Shown here: one piece after another, positions 1-11,168 of the stretch
Position numbering within the stretch: the stretch's first letter is position 1
How the letters are laid out: every line of letters starts with the position of its first letter
Assembly (NCBI GenBank): GCA_013365365.1
Contig: JABVXU010000780.1
Location: 1-20,830 of the forward strand
Direction: 5' to 3'
Source: Cruorifilaria tuberocauda
Taxonomy: Eukaryota; Nematoda; Chromadorea; Rhabditida; Onchocercidae
DNA: 20,830 bases
The notes under the pieces: model-generated
What the model saw: only the letters and a program-made list of their open reading frames with translations
What the model was told of the DNA's origin: nothing
Databases searched by the model: none
Made by a program: the position numbers and the translations under genes

Positions 1-548
1 TTTAAACATCGATAAGTGAAATTGAATATGGAATGGAATGATCGAATGATTTAGCAATTACATGATGGCAATGATACTGTTAGGTTATATTTAGTGTAAA
101 TGATTCAAGCATGTGCAAAAAATCAGAATCATTGTTATACAATTTTAAATAATTATCAATGATATTAAATTTTAGTTTAAAATAATTTTTAATCTTTGAA
201 ACAATTTAAAATTTTAACTGATCTTTTTTTTATTAATTTTAAATAATCTTTAAAATGATATGTTTAATTTTGATTATTCAATCAAATTTAGTTAATCAAA
301 AAATTTTTCAAATTCAACTTTTACGTTTTTTTTGTTTTCCTTTTTGAAAACAGAGTTGATAGAAAAATTGTTGACCTTTTAACAAACAACAATTATCCGA
401 CTATTTCATGTAATACTGGAAGGAAGGAAAGAAGAAGTAAAAAAATCAGTCAATCACATCACATCATCGTACAAAAATTCTTCTTCTTGTTTTTCTTTTT
501 TTTTTGTCTAATTGTGAATCCAAAAATAATCGGAAATCGCTATCAAAC

Positions 549-566
549 ATATATATATATATATAT
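549..566. repeat. (AT)n microsatellite
   Basis: About nine uninterrupted AT dinucleotides lie in the upstream non-coding region. The short reading frames crossing it on both strands are produced by the repeat. Confidence 0.9.
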
Positions 567-651
567 GCATATTGGAAAAATTTGTTGACTGTTACGAATG
601 AAAAAAAAAAAAAATTGTCATTATTTGATTTGCTCGAATCATTTTTCATCT

Positions 652-654
<3 letters not shown>

Positions 655-683
<29 letters not shown>
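655..683. repeat. (TC)n microsatellite
   Basis: About fourteen uninterrupted TC dinucleotides make a polypyrimidine run on the plus strand, with shorter CT/T-rich tracts nearby around 836-872. Confidence 0.9.
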
Positions 684-685
<2 letters not shown>

Positions 686-1834
686 CTCTTTCTTTTTTTA
701 CCTGAGAAATTGTTTTGTACAACAAAATTGAAGCTATGCACATATTTTCGTGCTGTGTAAAAAAAAAAAGAATTGAAGAATGAATCAGGAAATGTATTCA
801 ATTGCTCAATTAAAAAGATTTTGCCTTCGATGCATCTCTCTCTCTTTTTTTTTTATCATTCCTTTTTTTTTTCTTTGATTCAGAAAAATGAATTTTGTAT
901 GTGAAATTGAATAAAAGTGAACATTCAATTGTTTAGAGGAATGAATGAATGAATTTGATAAACGATAAAGTAAGTGATAGAGTAATTGAAAGTAATTGAA
1001 AAAGTGATTGTGAAATGAAACTGTTAGCTATTACTAGAAGATTACTAGGAATTTCAGGTGATCGTTGAAGGTTTACCTTTCATTAATTAATGTAATATTT
1101 GCGAAATGAAATAAAAAAGCTTGATGAAATGATTTTTCATGATATGATTACAAAATAAGTTAGCAGTTAATTGCAAAGACTGAATATCAGTTATCATTAA
1201 CGATTGTTAGAAGTTATTTAACTTCCAGGTCAATGCATTATTTCACGTTTCGTATTTTCAGACAAAGGTATTAATTGATTGCAATGAATTGATTAATGTG
1301 TGACCTCGATGGAAGTGCTAATCAATCCGGATGGATCACTATTTAAAGTACGTGAGGAAAGATTTATGAGAGTGCAGTGATTACTTATCAAATGCAGGAA
1401 GATCATCAAAACAATGTAAATGGAAAATCAAAGAAAAAACCTTTGAGTTATTTTACTTAAAGAAAACACTGATCCAAAAGGTTATTTTCTGAATTTCATG
1501 AACAGTAAAGATAGTTATTTCAGTTTTTGCAATTACAGTGATAACTACTATACTGAAATAACATCGATGAAAATAATAACAATTTTCGAGAATTTCGGTC
1601 AATAAGAGAGGGGTTGATGGTATAAGACGATATATCGAAGTGGGGTCATACAGGAATATATGAGGTTAACAAGGTTTAGAGAGAGGGAGAGGAAAGAGAT
1701 AGAAACAAAAAGGATGTATCTATACTTTGGTGTTCATCACCTGTGACTCGTAATTTTGGTGACATATAAGAAGTGATCGTAGAGGTAAGATAACCACCAC
1801 GAGCGTCAATATACTCCACCTTCCGCCAATCTCT

Positions 1835-1879
1835 TCCTTCTCCTTCTCCTTCTCCTTCTCCTTCTTCTTCTCCTTCTTC
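1835..1879. repeat. (CCTTCT)n polypyrimidine tract
   Basis: This is a run of CCTTCT-type hexamers that decays into CTT triplets. The minus strand is a pure-purine tract and produces the Glu/Lys/Gly-rich spurious frames seen there. A mirror-symmetric purine/pyrimidine tract like this can in principle form triplex DNA; no function is claimed. Confidence 0.85.
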
Positions 1880-2250
1880 AAGAAGGATGATATTACTAAA
1901 TTGACATTTTGGTAGCACTCATATCGATGGGACTCATTAATGTTGCAGCTAGCAAACAATAATATCCGCATTGTTTCAATTATTATAATTAATGGAGAAT
2001 AGAATTAAATGAATTTAGTAAATTTAAATTCATCTAAATGAATTCATCTAATTGAAATGATTAATTTCAATCAATATTACAGGATAAATTCAGATCTCTT
2101 GAATTATTGATGAAAGGTAATTTATACTAAAAATTAAAAGGAATGGATGGAAATGGAAAGAAGTAATCAAAAAAAATAATTACAATGTTCTTCTTGTCTT
2201 AAAATAGAATTATCAATGTTTGATTCCGCAAAATGGAATAATATTTATTC

Positions 2251-2313
2251 ATAACTGTACTGTATCCTGCCGTAATTGTACTGTACTCTACCGTAATTGT
2301 ACCGTGCTCTACC
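2251..2313. repeat. 21-bp tandem repeat, three copies
   Basis: Three head-to-tail 21-bp units start at 2251, 2272 and 2293. They resemble GTAATTGTACTGTACTCTACC with a few substitutions. A TACTGTACxxTACC-like core recurs. Nothing ties it to a gene. Confidence 0.8.
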
Positions 2314-5300
2314 ATATCCTGAATTACTGATATTTTTAATATTTAAAATACATGCAAAGAAAAGATTTTTTTACTGTCTTATTGTGTGATAGAATTTTTT
2401 CTTTCATTTACTCATTTTACACATCAATAGCTCATTGAGGAGAGTTTCATTTATTTTGAAGCTTTCAAGGCTCTATCTGAAGTAACGCATAGATAAACAT
2501 TGAAATGCTCGATGGAACGGCAAGAGAAGAGAAATTTGCATTTGAAAAAAAAAAAAAGAAGGTATAATAAATTGTTGAAATGTGAACAAAAATTTATTTG
2601 TCCATCCATTTACTGTAATTTCATATAAATGAAATGGAAATGAATGAATAGGAAATTTTTTAAGCTATGAAATGAATGCATTTTGATACATTCTGATAAT
2701 TTGTTATCAAACTGGATTAGCATTAATGAGCACATTCGTTTGATAACTTTTACAGATGTTATAATGCAAGTTTAAATCATATAATCTCTATTGTTCCTGA
2801 AATACCGTTTTAATTGATTTTCTTTCACGGTAAAATAATTCATATTACGATATTTGATTAATAATAATTGCATATTGATTGATCAATTGTTAATTCACAA
2901 ATCGTCAAACCGTCTAAAACGTAATTCTGTAATTGTTTACTAATTGATTAAATGACGAACGAAGAAGAGAAGCATAATTTCAGGTACTATGGATAATTAT
3001 ATGGTATTAATACTGACTCATGAACAACACCTGTAATAATAATCAATCATCTGCAATAATTTCAGTTGATCAGTATCGCAGGAATAGAGAAATTGAATTT
3101 GAAATGCTAAAAATTTAGTTTGAAAAATTAAATCTCTCCCATTGTTATATCCAAGTTAGTTACCGTATTTCATTATTTTCAACTTGACAACAAAAAAGTT
3201 GTAACATGAAATTTCAATTTTATATAAACAAGATAACGAATTAACAATAAAAATCAAGTTGTTTGCGTTTGCGATAAGCTGAAAACTTTAAAAAAGAGTT
3301 AAATTTAAATGATATAAAAGTTTAAATGTACAAAGGAATTTCATTTACATAGATTATTTGCATATTACCTACTTTATGAATTGAAATAAGATTTAATTTA
3401 CTTGAAAAATAAAGAAAAGTATTATTATGATCAATAGTTAAGCATCAATATTTAGCACTTTAACTTTTCTTAATAAAAATAATCTCTGCATGATATTGCA
3501 CTTTATAGAATTTCTTTTATTTTAATTAAAATTTCAAAAGCTAGTAAAATTTTTGAAAGGAAAAAGTAAATGGAATAATTCGATAGCAACAGGATACCAT
3601 AATTTGTTATCAAACTGAAAATTTGCTTTGCTGTTGTACGGCGTGATAAGCCTGATAGCAACAATTACAAAGATATATCTGATGGACTGAAACTGATAAA
3701 TGATAAAGAACGGTATTGAATTTAGAGGAATTATCAAGTAGGAAATGATTATAAATGATAAGAAATGCATGAGTGAAGTGACCTTTGCTGAAGTTTAGAC
3801 AAAAGACTTGTTGAGAAATATTATTAATGAAAATTAATGTTATCAGATATATCAACCAATCAGCAAACGGATTTATTAAAGATAAGGAAATTATTTGAAT
3901 CGTTTGGGAGATTATTTCAAGTTTCAATTGAAAAGTAAGCTTCATATTTTGATTTCATATCGAAGAAGTTAAAATTACAAAACTATTTTGAGAGTAAGCA
4001 GAAATTATTTCCTAAAAAAACAATTAAAAATTATGAGAAATCTTAAATTGTTTGGTACCTAAAAGTAGGATTTGTAATATGTAACAAATTTCTGCATGCA
4101 TTTCATTTCAAACATTAACTTACTTATTATATCAATTACCAAAATGATTCTTAAGAAAAGCACATGGCAAACATATCATTAAAATCTGAATGCACTAATA
4201 TTGCTAAGATCACTTAAGTAAGTCATTTTCAGGTCAGCGCATAACTTTTTATGGAAGCATTTGTGAATATCATATTACAGTTTATGAATTGAATATGATA
4301 CATGCATTTCACCATCATTAAATTCTGATCGAAATACAAAAGCAGAATGAATCAGTCATTTTACTAATCAATCAATAGATCAATAAATCATTTAAAATTC
4401 ATAAACCAATTTTATAAAAAAGCATATTATTGACTTTACTTCATATCTTTAATGATTGAATTTTGATTATCGTTGCAAAATATGTCAATTGTGAATTTTC
4501 TCCATCCCTTATCACTAAATCAATTGGATAAAATGTTGCGAACTTTAATAATCATTACTGACAATATTTTATGTGTTTAATTTTGAAGAATTTCAATAAT
4601 TTAAAACGCATAATTGTTTATCATTCATACAAAAAGGCTTGATGATGAGAAGAGTATAGTGAATATTTGAATAGGAGTGTGTGTCATGAGTGTTATCAGT
4701 GAACAGTTCTGGTGATAATGATACTGATAAAGAGTGGGAAGGAAATTTTTTGATTTTCTACAGGTCGCTTAGAACAGTGATACTGATAATAAAGATGAAT
4801 GCATTCTCGCTTCTTTCTATATTCTTTGTTAATATTTACTTTTAATCTTTCTTTTCTCCTTTTCATAAACTTTCAATCTTAGCTTTATCATTTCAATTAA
4901 GACAAGTTACTGCTTCGAAGAAACTTTACTTTTGCTAATTAAAAAATTGCTTTGTTTCAAAATCTTCTTAGCAACAAATAGCTTGGTTACTTCGATTTTT
5001 TGCATGCTTACTTGCATGCATGCAAATATTATTGTAAAAGCGTTACAAATCGCTTCCAATTTTTGAAAAACTTTCTAAATTAAATTTGATCATTTTTCGC
5101 TATTGTGTTTATTCGAGAAAGTAAGGAATTCGATATTGCTGTAATTTAATACTTAATTACTTAAATTAATAAGTTAATACTTGATTTCAGATAAATCTTT
5201 TTTTCTTCTCTTTCTTTGAATCAACTATTTCATATTATTTTCTCAAATTTACCATACTTATCTGAAAGTGAAAAAAGATGGAAAGAAAGAGAATTGATAA

Positions 5301-5410
5301 AGTTTAACTTTAAAGATGATAATTTCTTACTGTAATTGTTCATATCTAATTGAAAATGCAATTTTTTTTCTTCTCGAGAAACAAACTTTGGATAAATTAG
5401 AGAAAAACGT

Positions 5411-8400
5411 ATGAGTGGCGTTGATGAACATAGAAATTTTGCAAAGAATAATGAAGAAAATCAAATTGCGCTGTATCAGAAGATAAATAGTACCGAGGAG
5501 TTCTTGTTATCTGGTGAATCGCGGACAAGTAAAGTTAGTTTATACCATTGCATCTTTACCTTAATGCTTCATATTCTTATCGGTAGGGAAAGCATTAATG
5601 AAAGAATTTGTACAAGTTTTTATTTTCAACGATATGATTGCTATTTCAATGGTTTAATAAATTTTTAAGATTTAAGATTGTTCAGAGAGAAAAAGCAATA
5701 ATTTTATTTTATAGAAACTTAATCCACCGGAATTTATTGATTAAATCAATTATTTAAAGGATAGGATAAATTGATGAAATCTAATGTTATATGAAAGAAA
5801 AAAAAAGCTCTACCAATCACTTTTATCCATCATTTCGAGAATTTTTGAAGCTTAATTTATTTTATTAAAATGGTATTTTGATAAAAATTGAAAAATTATT
5901 CATTTTTCTTTTAAGGATCGTCGACGGTTTACGATAGTTACAGTATTTGATGTATGCCTTACAGCTTTATTATGGGTTATTTCTACGGTAAATAAGCATT
6001 TTTTTTTAATAAAAATTATTTATTCGATAAAATTATTAAATGATGATAATTGTAGCTAATAACACCTGTCGAATTGACTCAATCCAAGTTTCCAGGTTTA
6101 ACGAGTTCCAGGTTCCAGGGTTAATCCAGGTTTAAAAACACTGACGTGTATGATATTTATGGAAGCAAAAGTGATGATAAAGGAGAAATAAGGGAATTGC
6201 AAAAGAGAAGCAATTCTTGAAATTATTTTGGTGGACATTTGAATTAGTAAATTTTTTTTTTTTACAGGTAAGCAAAGGTAGTGACTGGCCTGTGGTTTTT
6301 TTTCGTGAAGTTGACATCTCGCAACCGGATTTCATGAAACTTTCACTTTTTGATGTTGTCGTAAGTGATTTTATCATTTTTCTTTTTATCAAAACTTTTT
6401 AATTAATTAATTAATGAAATAAATTAGGTTTGTAGATATCGTTATGTTATATATTATTTCATGTTATCAGTTGATATTTCATTATTGTTCGATTATTTTA
6501 TTTTGAATTTGGAAATTTTTGAATTTGCTGAAATTAGCTTTTTATGAAGTGAAAAGTACGTGATAGAAATTTATGATAAGGAAAAATTTGATTGATAATT
6601 TTAATTACAGATTACAGCAGTTATTCGTATGTGCATTCTTATCTTTTTCTACTCAATCCTATTGATTGGACATTTGCTTCCAGTTGCTATTACAACGATT
6701 GCAACAACAATTTTTCTTGTTATCAAGGTTTTATTTAAATTTTAACGAAGTAACTATTAGGAAGATTTCATGAAAAGATCATTTTTATCAATAGGTTGAT
6801 AAAGTTGAAAAGACAAGAGATCTTAAGTTTTAAGCGGAAATTTGAAATTAAAGAGGGAAAATGAAAGTAAATAAGGAAATTAACTTTGAAATCAGATTGA
6901 ATATATGGTCAAAAAATACAAATTCAAAATAAATTTCGATTCAATTCAAATTAACTGACGAATTACAATAAAGTCAGGCATTTTATTTTTTGCAAAATTT
7001 GTTAAATAACTTCTAATTTGTGAAAATTCATTATTACTTCTGTAAAACTTACTATTAATTATTTTTTATTTGAATTAGAATCACTCAATTAATATAAACA
7101 TTAATTCTTAATCTTAATTAAATTAATATAAACATTAATTCTGGATCTTATTTTCTGGATTACTCAATTAGAATTTTTTTCAGGCATTATTCTTTTTTTC
7201 ACCAGCTCAGGGTAATCTACCCCAGTATACGGTATTGGTATCATCATTTGTGGTTGCTTGGTTCCAACTTTGGTTGGTACCATTTCATATCTTACCACGG
7301 GAGCGTGGCTATATGATCATGCCAAGCAATAATACACCTTCAGAAGTCTCAGAACGTAATGCAAAAACTGATGAAGAATTCCGTTCGGCTATGGAATGCT
7401 CCACCGGTATGTGTTGGCTAATTTTGGAATAAATTTTTCTTTTGTATCAAAAATGATATCTGATAATTCATTATTATTAGATAATATAGGATATATTTTT
7501 ATTTTATATGCAAGAATTAATCTTTTGCAGAGTTTTTCATTTCGAGTTAATTCAATTTAAATCTTAAGTATTACTGATTCACTTAAAATCTTAAGTGTTC
7601 CGCAATTGGACGTTAACTTTTGTATTTAATATTGTAGAGACTATGGTACCAAATGATCTAGAAGTGCAAATTAGATAAGTAAATAAGGAAGTAATTCGTT
7701 TATAAGATAGAACTTAGATTATCAAATAGAAAAATTGAATATTACAGATAACACTAATCGACAATATTCAATTTATTGATTTATTTTAAATTTTGATAGT
7801 TAAGAAAGTTTTTAAACTTTAACTTCTCAAAAACTAACACACTAAGCTTCTTCACTTTTAATGCCTAGTGTAATAGTTTTTGAGGAGTAAATAATTTAAA
7901 TGGATTCTCTTCAATTTCACTTCTCTCATTCAGCTAATCATTCTAATCAGGTAAGAATCTGTGACACTCTCATCTTATCATTTATCAATTTAACTTTTTT
8001 TTCAGATTCAGATGATGACAATTTATCAGCGATATTGATTGCAGGAAAAGTATACTCGAAAACACAATATATCGAAGAAGTAGAAGAAGCAAAATTAATA
8101 GCTAAAAAATTGTTGACGGAAATTAATACCTGGAAACTTTTGCACAGGTTAATTACCTAAGCTAAAATTCTAATTGCTTTCAAGTAAAGTTACCTTCAAG
8201 TTAGGGGACCAAAAAATGTCATAGTTTTGAAAATGCCATAGTTTTCATTTAAAAAAAAATAAATTTGTAATTGTATCATTCATGCATAAAGCTTTCCTAG
8301 AAATAACTGATGATTATTTTCAGTATAATTTTACTTTTATTCATTATAATTTCAGGAGTAATCCGGAAATCCGTGCATCAAAAGAGAAGCAAGTTTATTT

Positions 8401-9671
8401 CATCAAGGATGCAGTTGCATGCTCACCAAAATCTCTCTTTAAAATTCTTTGGGAAGACTCTAAATTGTGGAACAAACAAATTACCGATTTCAAAGTAAGT
8501 ATTTTTTTTCAAAATTAATTAATACTCAAATAATTAATAAACGGGAAATGGAATAAACTTCATAATATTTTTTGATTGGATCATGAATTTTTACTATTTC
8601 AAATTTTTGCTCATTTTTTGTTTTATAAAATTTCATCATGCTAGGATAGAATTTTCGATATTCTAGGTTCTGCTTCATATCGATCCTACAACAGAACTTG
8701 TTCATATTACTACCGCTCCAATGATGCGTGGATATATATCACCCCGGTTGAATTTTGAATTAATTTAGAGAATTTAGAGAAATTCAGGTTTAATTTAGAG
8801 AGCAATTTAATTATAAATTCCAATTAGCTACTGATATTGAATATCAAATATTATTAGCATTATGAAAACTCATAGTAATGAATTCTAAATTAAACCTGAT
8901 CAGGAAATAAAATTTGGCAATTTAGCTTTGATGATAATATTTGATAATTGTAGAAATCTTTCAGATTATAAAGTAAGAAAACTAATATCAGACCATTTCA
9001 TTAAATCAAAACTAATATCAGACTAATGGAATAATAGGATAAATTTAATCCGGAAAATTATTCACCTTATATAATTTTATAGTCATTTGTAGAATACAGT
9101 AATATGAGATAAACAATAGCATAAGTGATTACAGAGATTTCGTGGATATTCGTAGAATGGTACTTGATATCGAGAATGATGTGTATGAAGGAGTTTATGT
9201 TTCGGTGAACTCTTCGATTGTACCAACAAACGGAAATCAGAAATTCATACGTGGAATTAATGGAGCAAATTATATTCGTGTGACACGTAGTTCCAGTGAT
9301 CCGAAAATGTCACAGATTGAATGGATTCAGGATAGTGATGTTAAGGTAAATTCATTTACTTCATATTTCAGCTTAAATTAGTATAGCAATAATATTTTAA
9401 AAAGTTTTAGCGGTGTATTGGAGACACTTTTCAAGAATCTAATATACTGTTTTCCTTGAAGCAATTAACTATAATTAACTAATTAAACGATTAACTGAAT
9501 ATTCTCTAAACAATTAGGTTTTGAATAATTTATTTAAATTTTGAAAAATTTAGCAAATTACAGAGTGGAATTCCACGACGTCTTATCGAAGGATCGATGT
9601 GTTCTTTTTTCCGGAATTATATGGAAAGTGTGAAAACATTCATTAATAATCATCCCAGTGAATATCCATAA
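5411..9671 (+). CDS. STARD3: STARD3/MLN64-like MENTAL-START sterol transfer protein
   Basis: Ten exons give 435 codons: 5411-5533, 5916-5987, 6268-6360, 6611-6727, 7184-7406, 8006-8147, 8356-8494, 8667-8746, 9135-9345 and 9564-9671 (stop TAA). All introns are GT-AG and in phase. The length is close to human STARD3 (about 445). Residues 45-172 form a four-helix MENTAL domain; residues 228-435 form a START domain containing WNK, SPRDFV, KFIRG and GIPRRLI segments typical of STARD3. Such proteins sit in late-endosome membranes and move cholesterol between endosome and ER. Of the two residues I recall lining the human pocket (Met307, Asn311), Asn is kept (N296) and Met appears as Ser (S292); the alignment is by eye. 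The start is supported by an in-frame TAA six codons upstream. Exon 1 must use the GT at 5534; the GT at 5529 would shift the frame. Introns over 300 bases (5534-5915, 6728-7183, 7407-8005, 8747-9134) hold no exon that I would add. No AATAAA was seen shortly after the stop. Confidence 0.9.
6092..6134. repeat. clustered CCAGG(G/T)T repeats in intron 2
   Basis: Four CCAGG words start at 6092, 6108, 6115 and 6126, and two of them are followed by TTTAA. This is a small GC-richer island within an AT-rich intron. It may be a decayed repeat; no function is assigned. Confidence 0.55.
7087..7142. repeat. 22-bp direct repeat in intron 4
   Basis: The 22-bp sequence AATTAATATAAACATTAATT plus CT occurs at 7087-7108 and 7121-7142, separated by 12 bases. 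It lies just upstream of the exon 5 acceptor and looks like a short slippage duplication. Confidence 0.7.
7376..7396 (+). other. phospho-FFAT-like motif in the MENTAL-START linker
   Basis: Residues 200-206 read EFRSAME. They are preceded by TDE and followed a few residues later by an acidic SDDD run. Compared with the FFAT core EFFDAxE, only positions 3 and 4 differ, and position 4 is Ser. Human STARD3 has a FFAT-like motif in the same linker whose position-4 serine must be phosphorylated to bind VAP in the ER membrane. The sequence and its location are directly visible; VAP binding is inferred. Confidence 0.65.
8785..8898. repeat. 15-bp perfect inverted repeat in intron 8
   Basis: CAGGTTTAATTTAGA at 8785-8799 is the exact reverse complement of 8884-8898, with 84 bases between the arms. 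In the pre-mRNA this could fold back within the 388-base intron. It could equally be a remnant of a small foldback element. Confidence 0.7.
8978..9023. repeat. 16-bp direct repeat in intron 8
   Basis: AAAACTAATATCAGAC occurs at 8978-8993 and 9008-9023, a 30-base period. It is an imperfect local duplication. Confidence 0.65.
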
Positions 9672-11059
9672 TGAATTGATTCAATTCTTCAGTTTTTAGT
9701 TTTTTCTATTATCGTATTTTCGAGATAAGAATTTCATACTGTAGTATACAGTACCTCTCAATAACTACAAAGATATAAACCAAATGATCAAAGCATAGCA
9801 TTTTTCCGATCATTTCATTGAACTGTTAATTTACCTATTATTTGCATACGACCACTTTAGCTTATTTTAATTTGGAGCTTTCATGAATTCTGATTTGCTT
9901 TGATAAAATAGATCAAATTGATGGTCCATATGAGCATAACTTATCTCCAGGATTCAAAATTTACTTTTCGAAGTTGTAATAATTCAAAATTTACTTTTCA
10001 AAACTATAACAAAGATGTGAAGAAAGCAATGAAAGCACAGATACTGGAAAATTAAATTCATAAATTATTCTTTCACTTCATTTCATTCGTTGAAATTGTT
10101 AAATGAAATTAAATTGAGAACGACGAGAGTGTTAATTTCCACCTTGATCGATTCCCAATCTTACTTTGTCATTCCTGTTCTGATTAAAATTTATTATTTT
10201 ACCAAATGTTATTAAATTAATTTCTTTACCGCTAATCTTTTCTCTTTGCTACAACGTTCGATGTGGATATGGAATTATTCGTCAAAGCAAATAGATTTTT
10301 AGCAACCTTAATTAGTAACAATTTAAGATATGACAGAATAGGATTGGGGAAGGAAGGAACACGTACGTCAAATCATCGCTGTTAAAATCGAAGAGATAAC
10401 GTTTATGATAGATACAGATTTCTATGCTACGGCAATTCTACAACTGTTCGAAAATTGATCAGTAAGACAGTGATTTTGTCATTCATTAAAAAAGTTCATT
10501 TTATTGACATATGCAAATATACAGTACTGATAAGTAATCCTTATATTCTATCTGTACAGTTGAAATTTAACGAAATTAGTGAGAAAACAATAAAGAGATA
10601 ATTCATGATATTAATTAATTCTGAAATTATCCAACTTTCTTTTTATCGTTCTTCGAGCAGATATCGTAATAGACTCAATCGTAGTAGTTTCTTGATGTAT
10701 ATCGTATTTTGAATCGTATCCGATGAGATATTTTACAGAAATAAGCAAATCAGAATTCGACAGTGAGGAAGATTTTAAGCTGCTGGAAGAGATTTTTTCA
10801 AAATTCAAATCAATTTAGATAAATCGATCGAGGTAATTAACGAGTAGTGCATTGATTACTGTTTTAGACTTTGCCACGTAGAGCATCGTCATATGGTAGA
10901 CGGATGATGGTAGAAATGCTTTTTATGTTTATCTTTCGAACCGGAATTGTATTTCCGGAAATTTACAGACTTTGATGAGAGGAGACCATCGATTCGTAAA
11001 GGATAATTAAACACTAATAGAAGAGGAATAACAATATTTTAGCAAGACGAAAACAACAA
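9672..11059. other. intergenic region between convergent genes
   Basis: The plus gene stops at 9671 and the minus gene at 11060, so this 1.4 kb presumably holds both 3' UTRs. No convincing coding exon was found. The part from about 10360 to 11059 is visibly less AT-rich than the rest and may be the minus gene's 3' UTR. A possible minus-strand AATAAA lies at 10505-10500. An 18-bp direct repeat (ATTCAAAATTTACTTTTC at 9952-9969 and 9982-9999, 30-base period) is present. Confidence 0.6.
10500..10505 (-). terminator. candidate poly(A) signal of the minus gene
   Basis: AATAAA reads on the minus strand here, about 555 bases beyond the stop codon at 11060, at the edge of the less AT-rich stretch. 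The hexamer is common by chance in such DNA, so this is only a candidate. Confidence 0.25.
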
Positions 11060-11168
11060 CTAATATTGAGCAGTGAAATGCGTTGGATAGGTACTCAGAA
11101 CTTGTGGTGGCTTCCTCCAACCGGCCATACTTACCGGATCTTGGAACATCAACGGTGATGATAATTTC
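11060..11168 (-). other. terminal exon with cytoplasmic tail
   Basis: After a TTTATTTCAG acceptor the frame runs KLSSPLMFQDPVSMAGWRKP on to a C-terminus FTAQY and TAG. With the preceding RKKR the tail is about 41 residues, basic near the membrane and rich in Ser, Pro and aromatics. Codon use and phase fit with the TM exon, although the exon is too short to stand out alone. Confidence 0.7.

Larger units (their letters stand above)
1..5410. other. 5.4 kb upstream non-coding region
   Basis: This AT-rich stretch has only short, low-complexity reading frames on both strands and no recognisable protein family. It contains poly-A/T runs, AT and CT microsatellites (549-566, 655-683), a CCTTCT tract (1835-1879) and a 21-bp tandem repeat (2251-2313). 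The part nearest the plus-strand gene presumably contains its promoter and 5' UTR, but I see no definable core promoter. A TTTCAG-like acceptor ending at 5190 could be a trans-splice or 5'-UTR splice site; that is weak inference. One small exon-like island (1262-1347) is discussed under findings. Confidence 0.6.
5928..7294 (+). other. MENTAL domain, four membrane helices
   Basis: Spread over exons 2-5, the four hydrophobic segments lie at about residues 46-64, 95-115, 119-140 and 151-172. They follow a basic DRRRF start, as in the MLN64 N-terminal domain. This domain anchors the protein in late endosomes and in the family places the START domain in the cytosol. Helix 4 ends at LPRERGY, after which the chain becomes polar. 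Confidence 0.85.
8059..9671 (+). other. START lipid-binding domain
   Basis: Residues 228-435, from exons 6-10, align by eye along the whole human STARD3 START domain. They cover the N-terminal helix with TW, KLWNK before the central strands, YISPRDFVDIRRM, KFIRGINGANYIRV, the IEWIQDSDVK strand, then IPRRLIEGSM and the C-terminal amphipathic helix that closes the sterol cavity. No domain piece is missing. Confidence 0.88.

Noticed and set aside
464..731. Frames on both strands across the microsatellites
   Set aside because: The Tyr/Ile and Ser/Leu runs come directly from AT and CT repeats.
1676..1971. Minus-strand frames rich in Glu, Lys and Gly
   Set aside because: They arise from the CCTTCT tract and the GA-rich stretch near 1680; low-complexity artefacts.
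3534..3945. Overlapping minus-strand frames of 78 and 111 codons
   Set aside because: Composition is that of translated AT-rich DNA, with no domain, no splice partner and no similarity that I recognise.
4795..4845. ATG followed by MNAFSLLSIFFVNIYF, resembling a signal peptide
   Set aside because: It stops after 16 codons and no in-phase downstream exon was found.
7934..7950. 17-base microexon between CATTCAG and GTAAGA in intron 5
   Set aside because: Its length is not a multiple of three and it would break the frame between exons 5 and 6.
10611..10808. Minus-strand 65-codon Ser-rich frame
   Set aside because: It lies beyond the stop of the NIDO/EGF gene, has no domain, and is probably 3'-UTR sequence.
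9672..11059. tRNA or other structured RNA gene in the less AT-rich stretch
   Set aside because: No cloverleaf with conserved T-loop or box elements was found; only a short CCGGAA/TTCCGG hairpin near 10940-10957.
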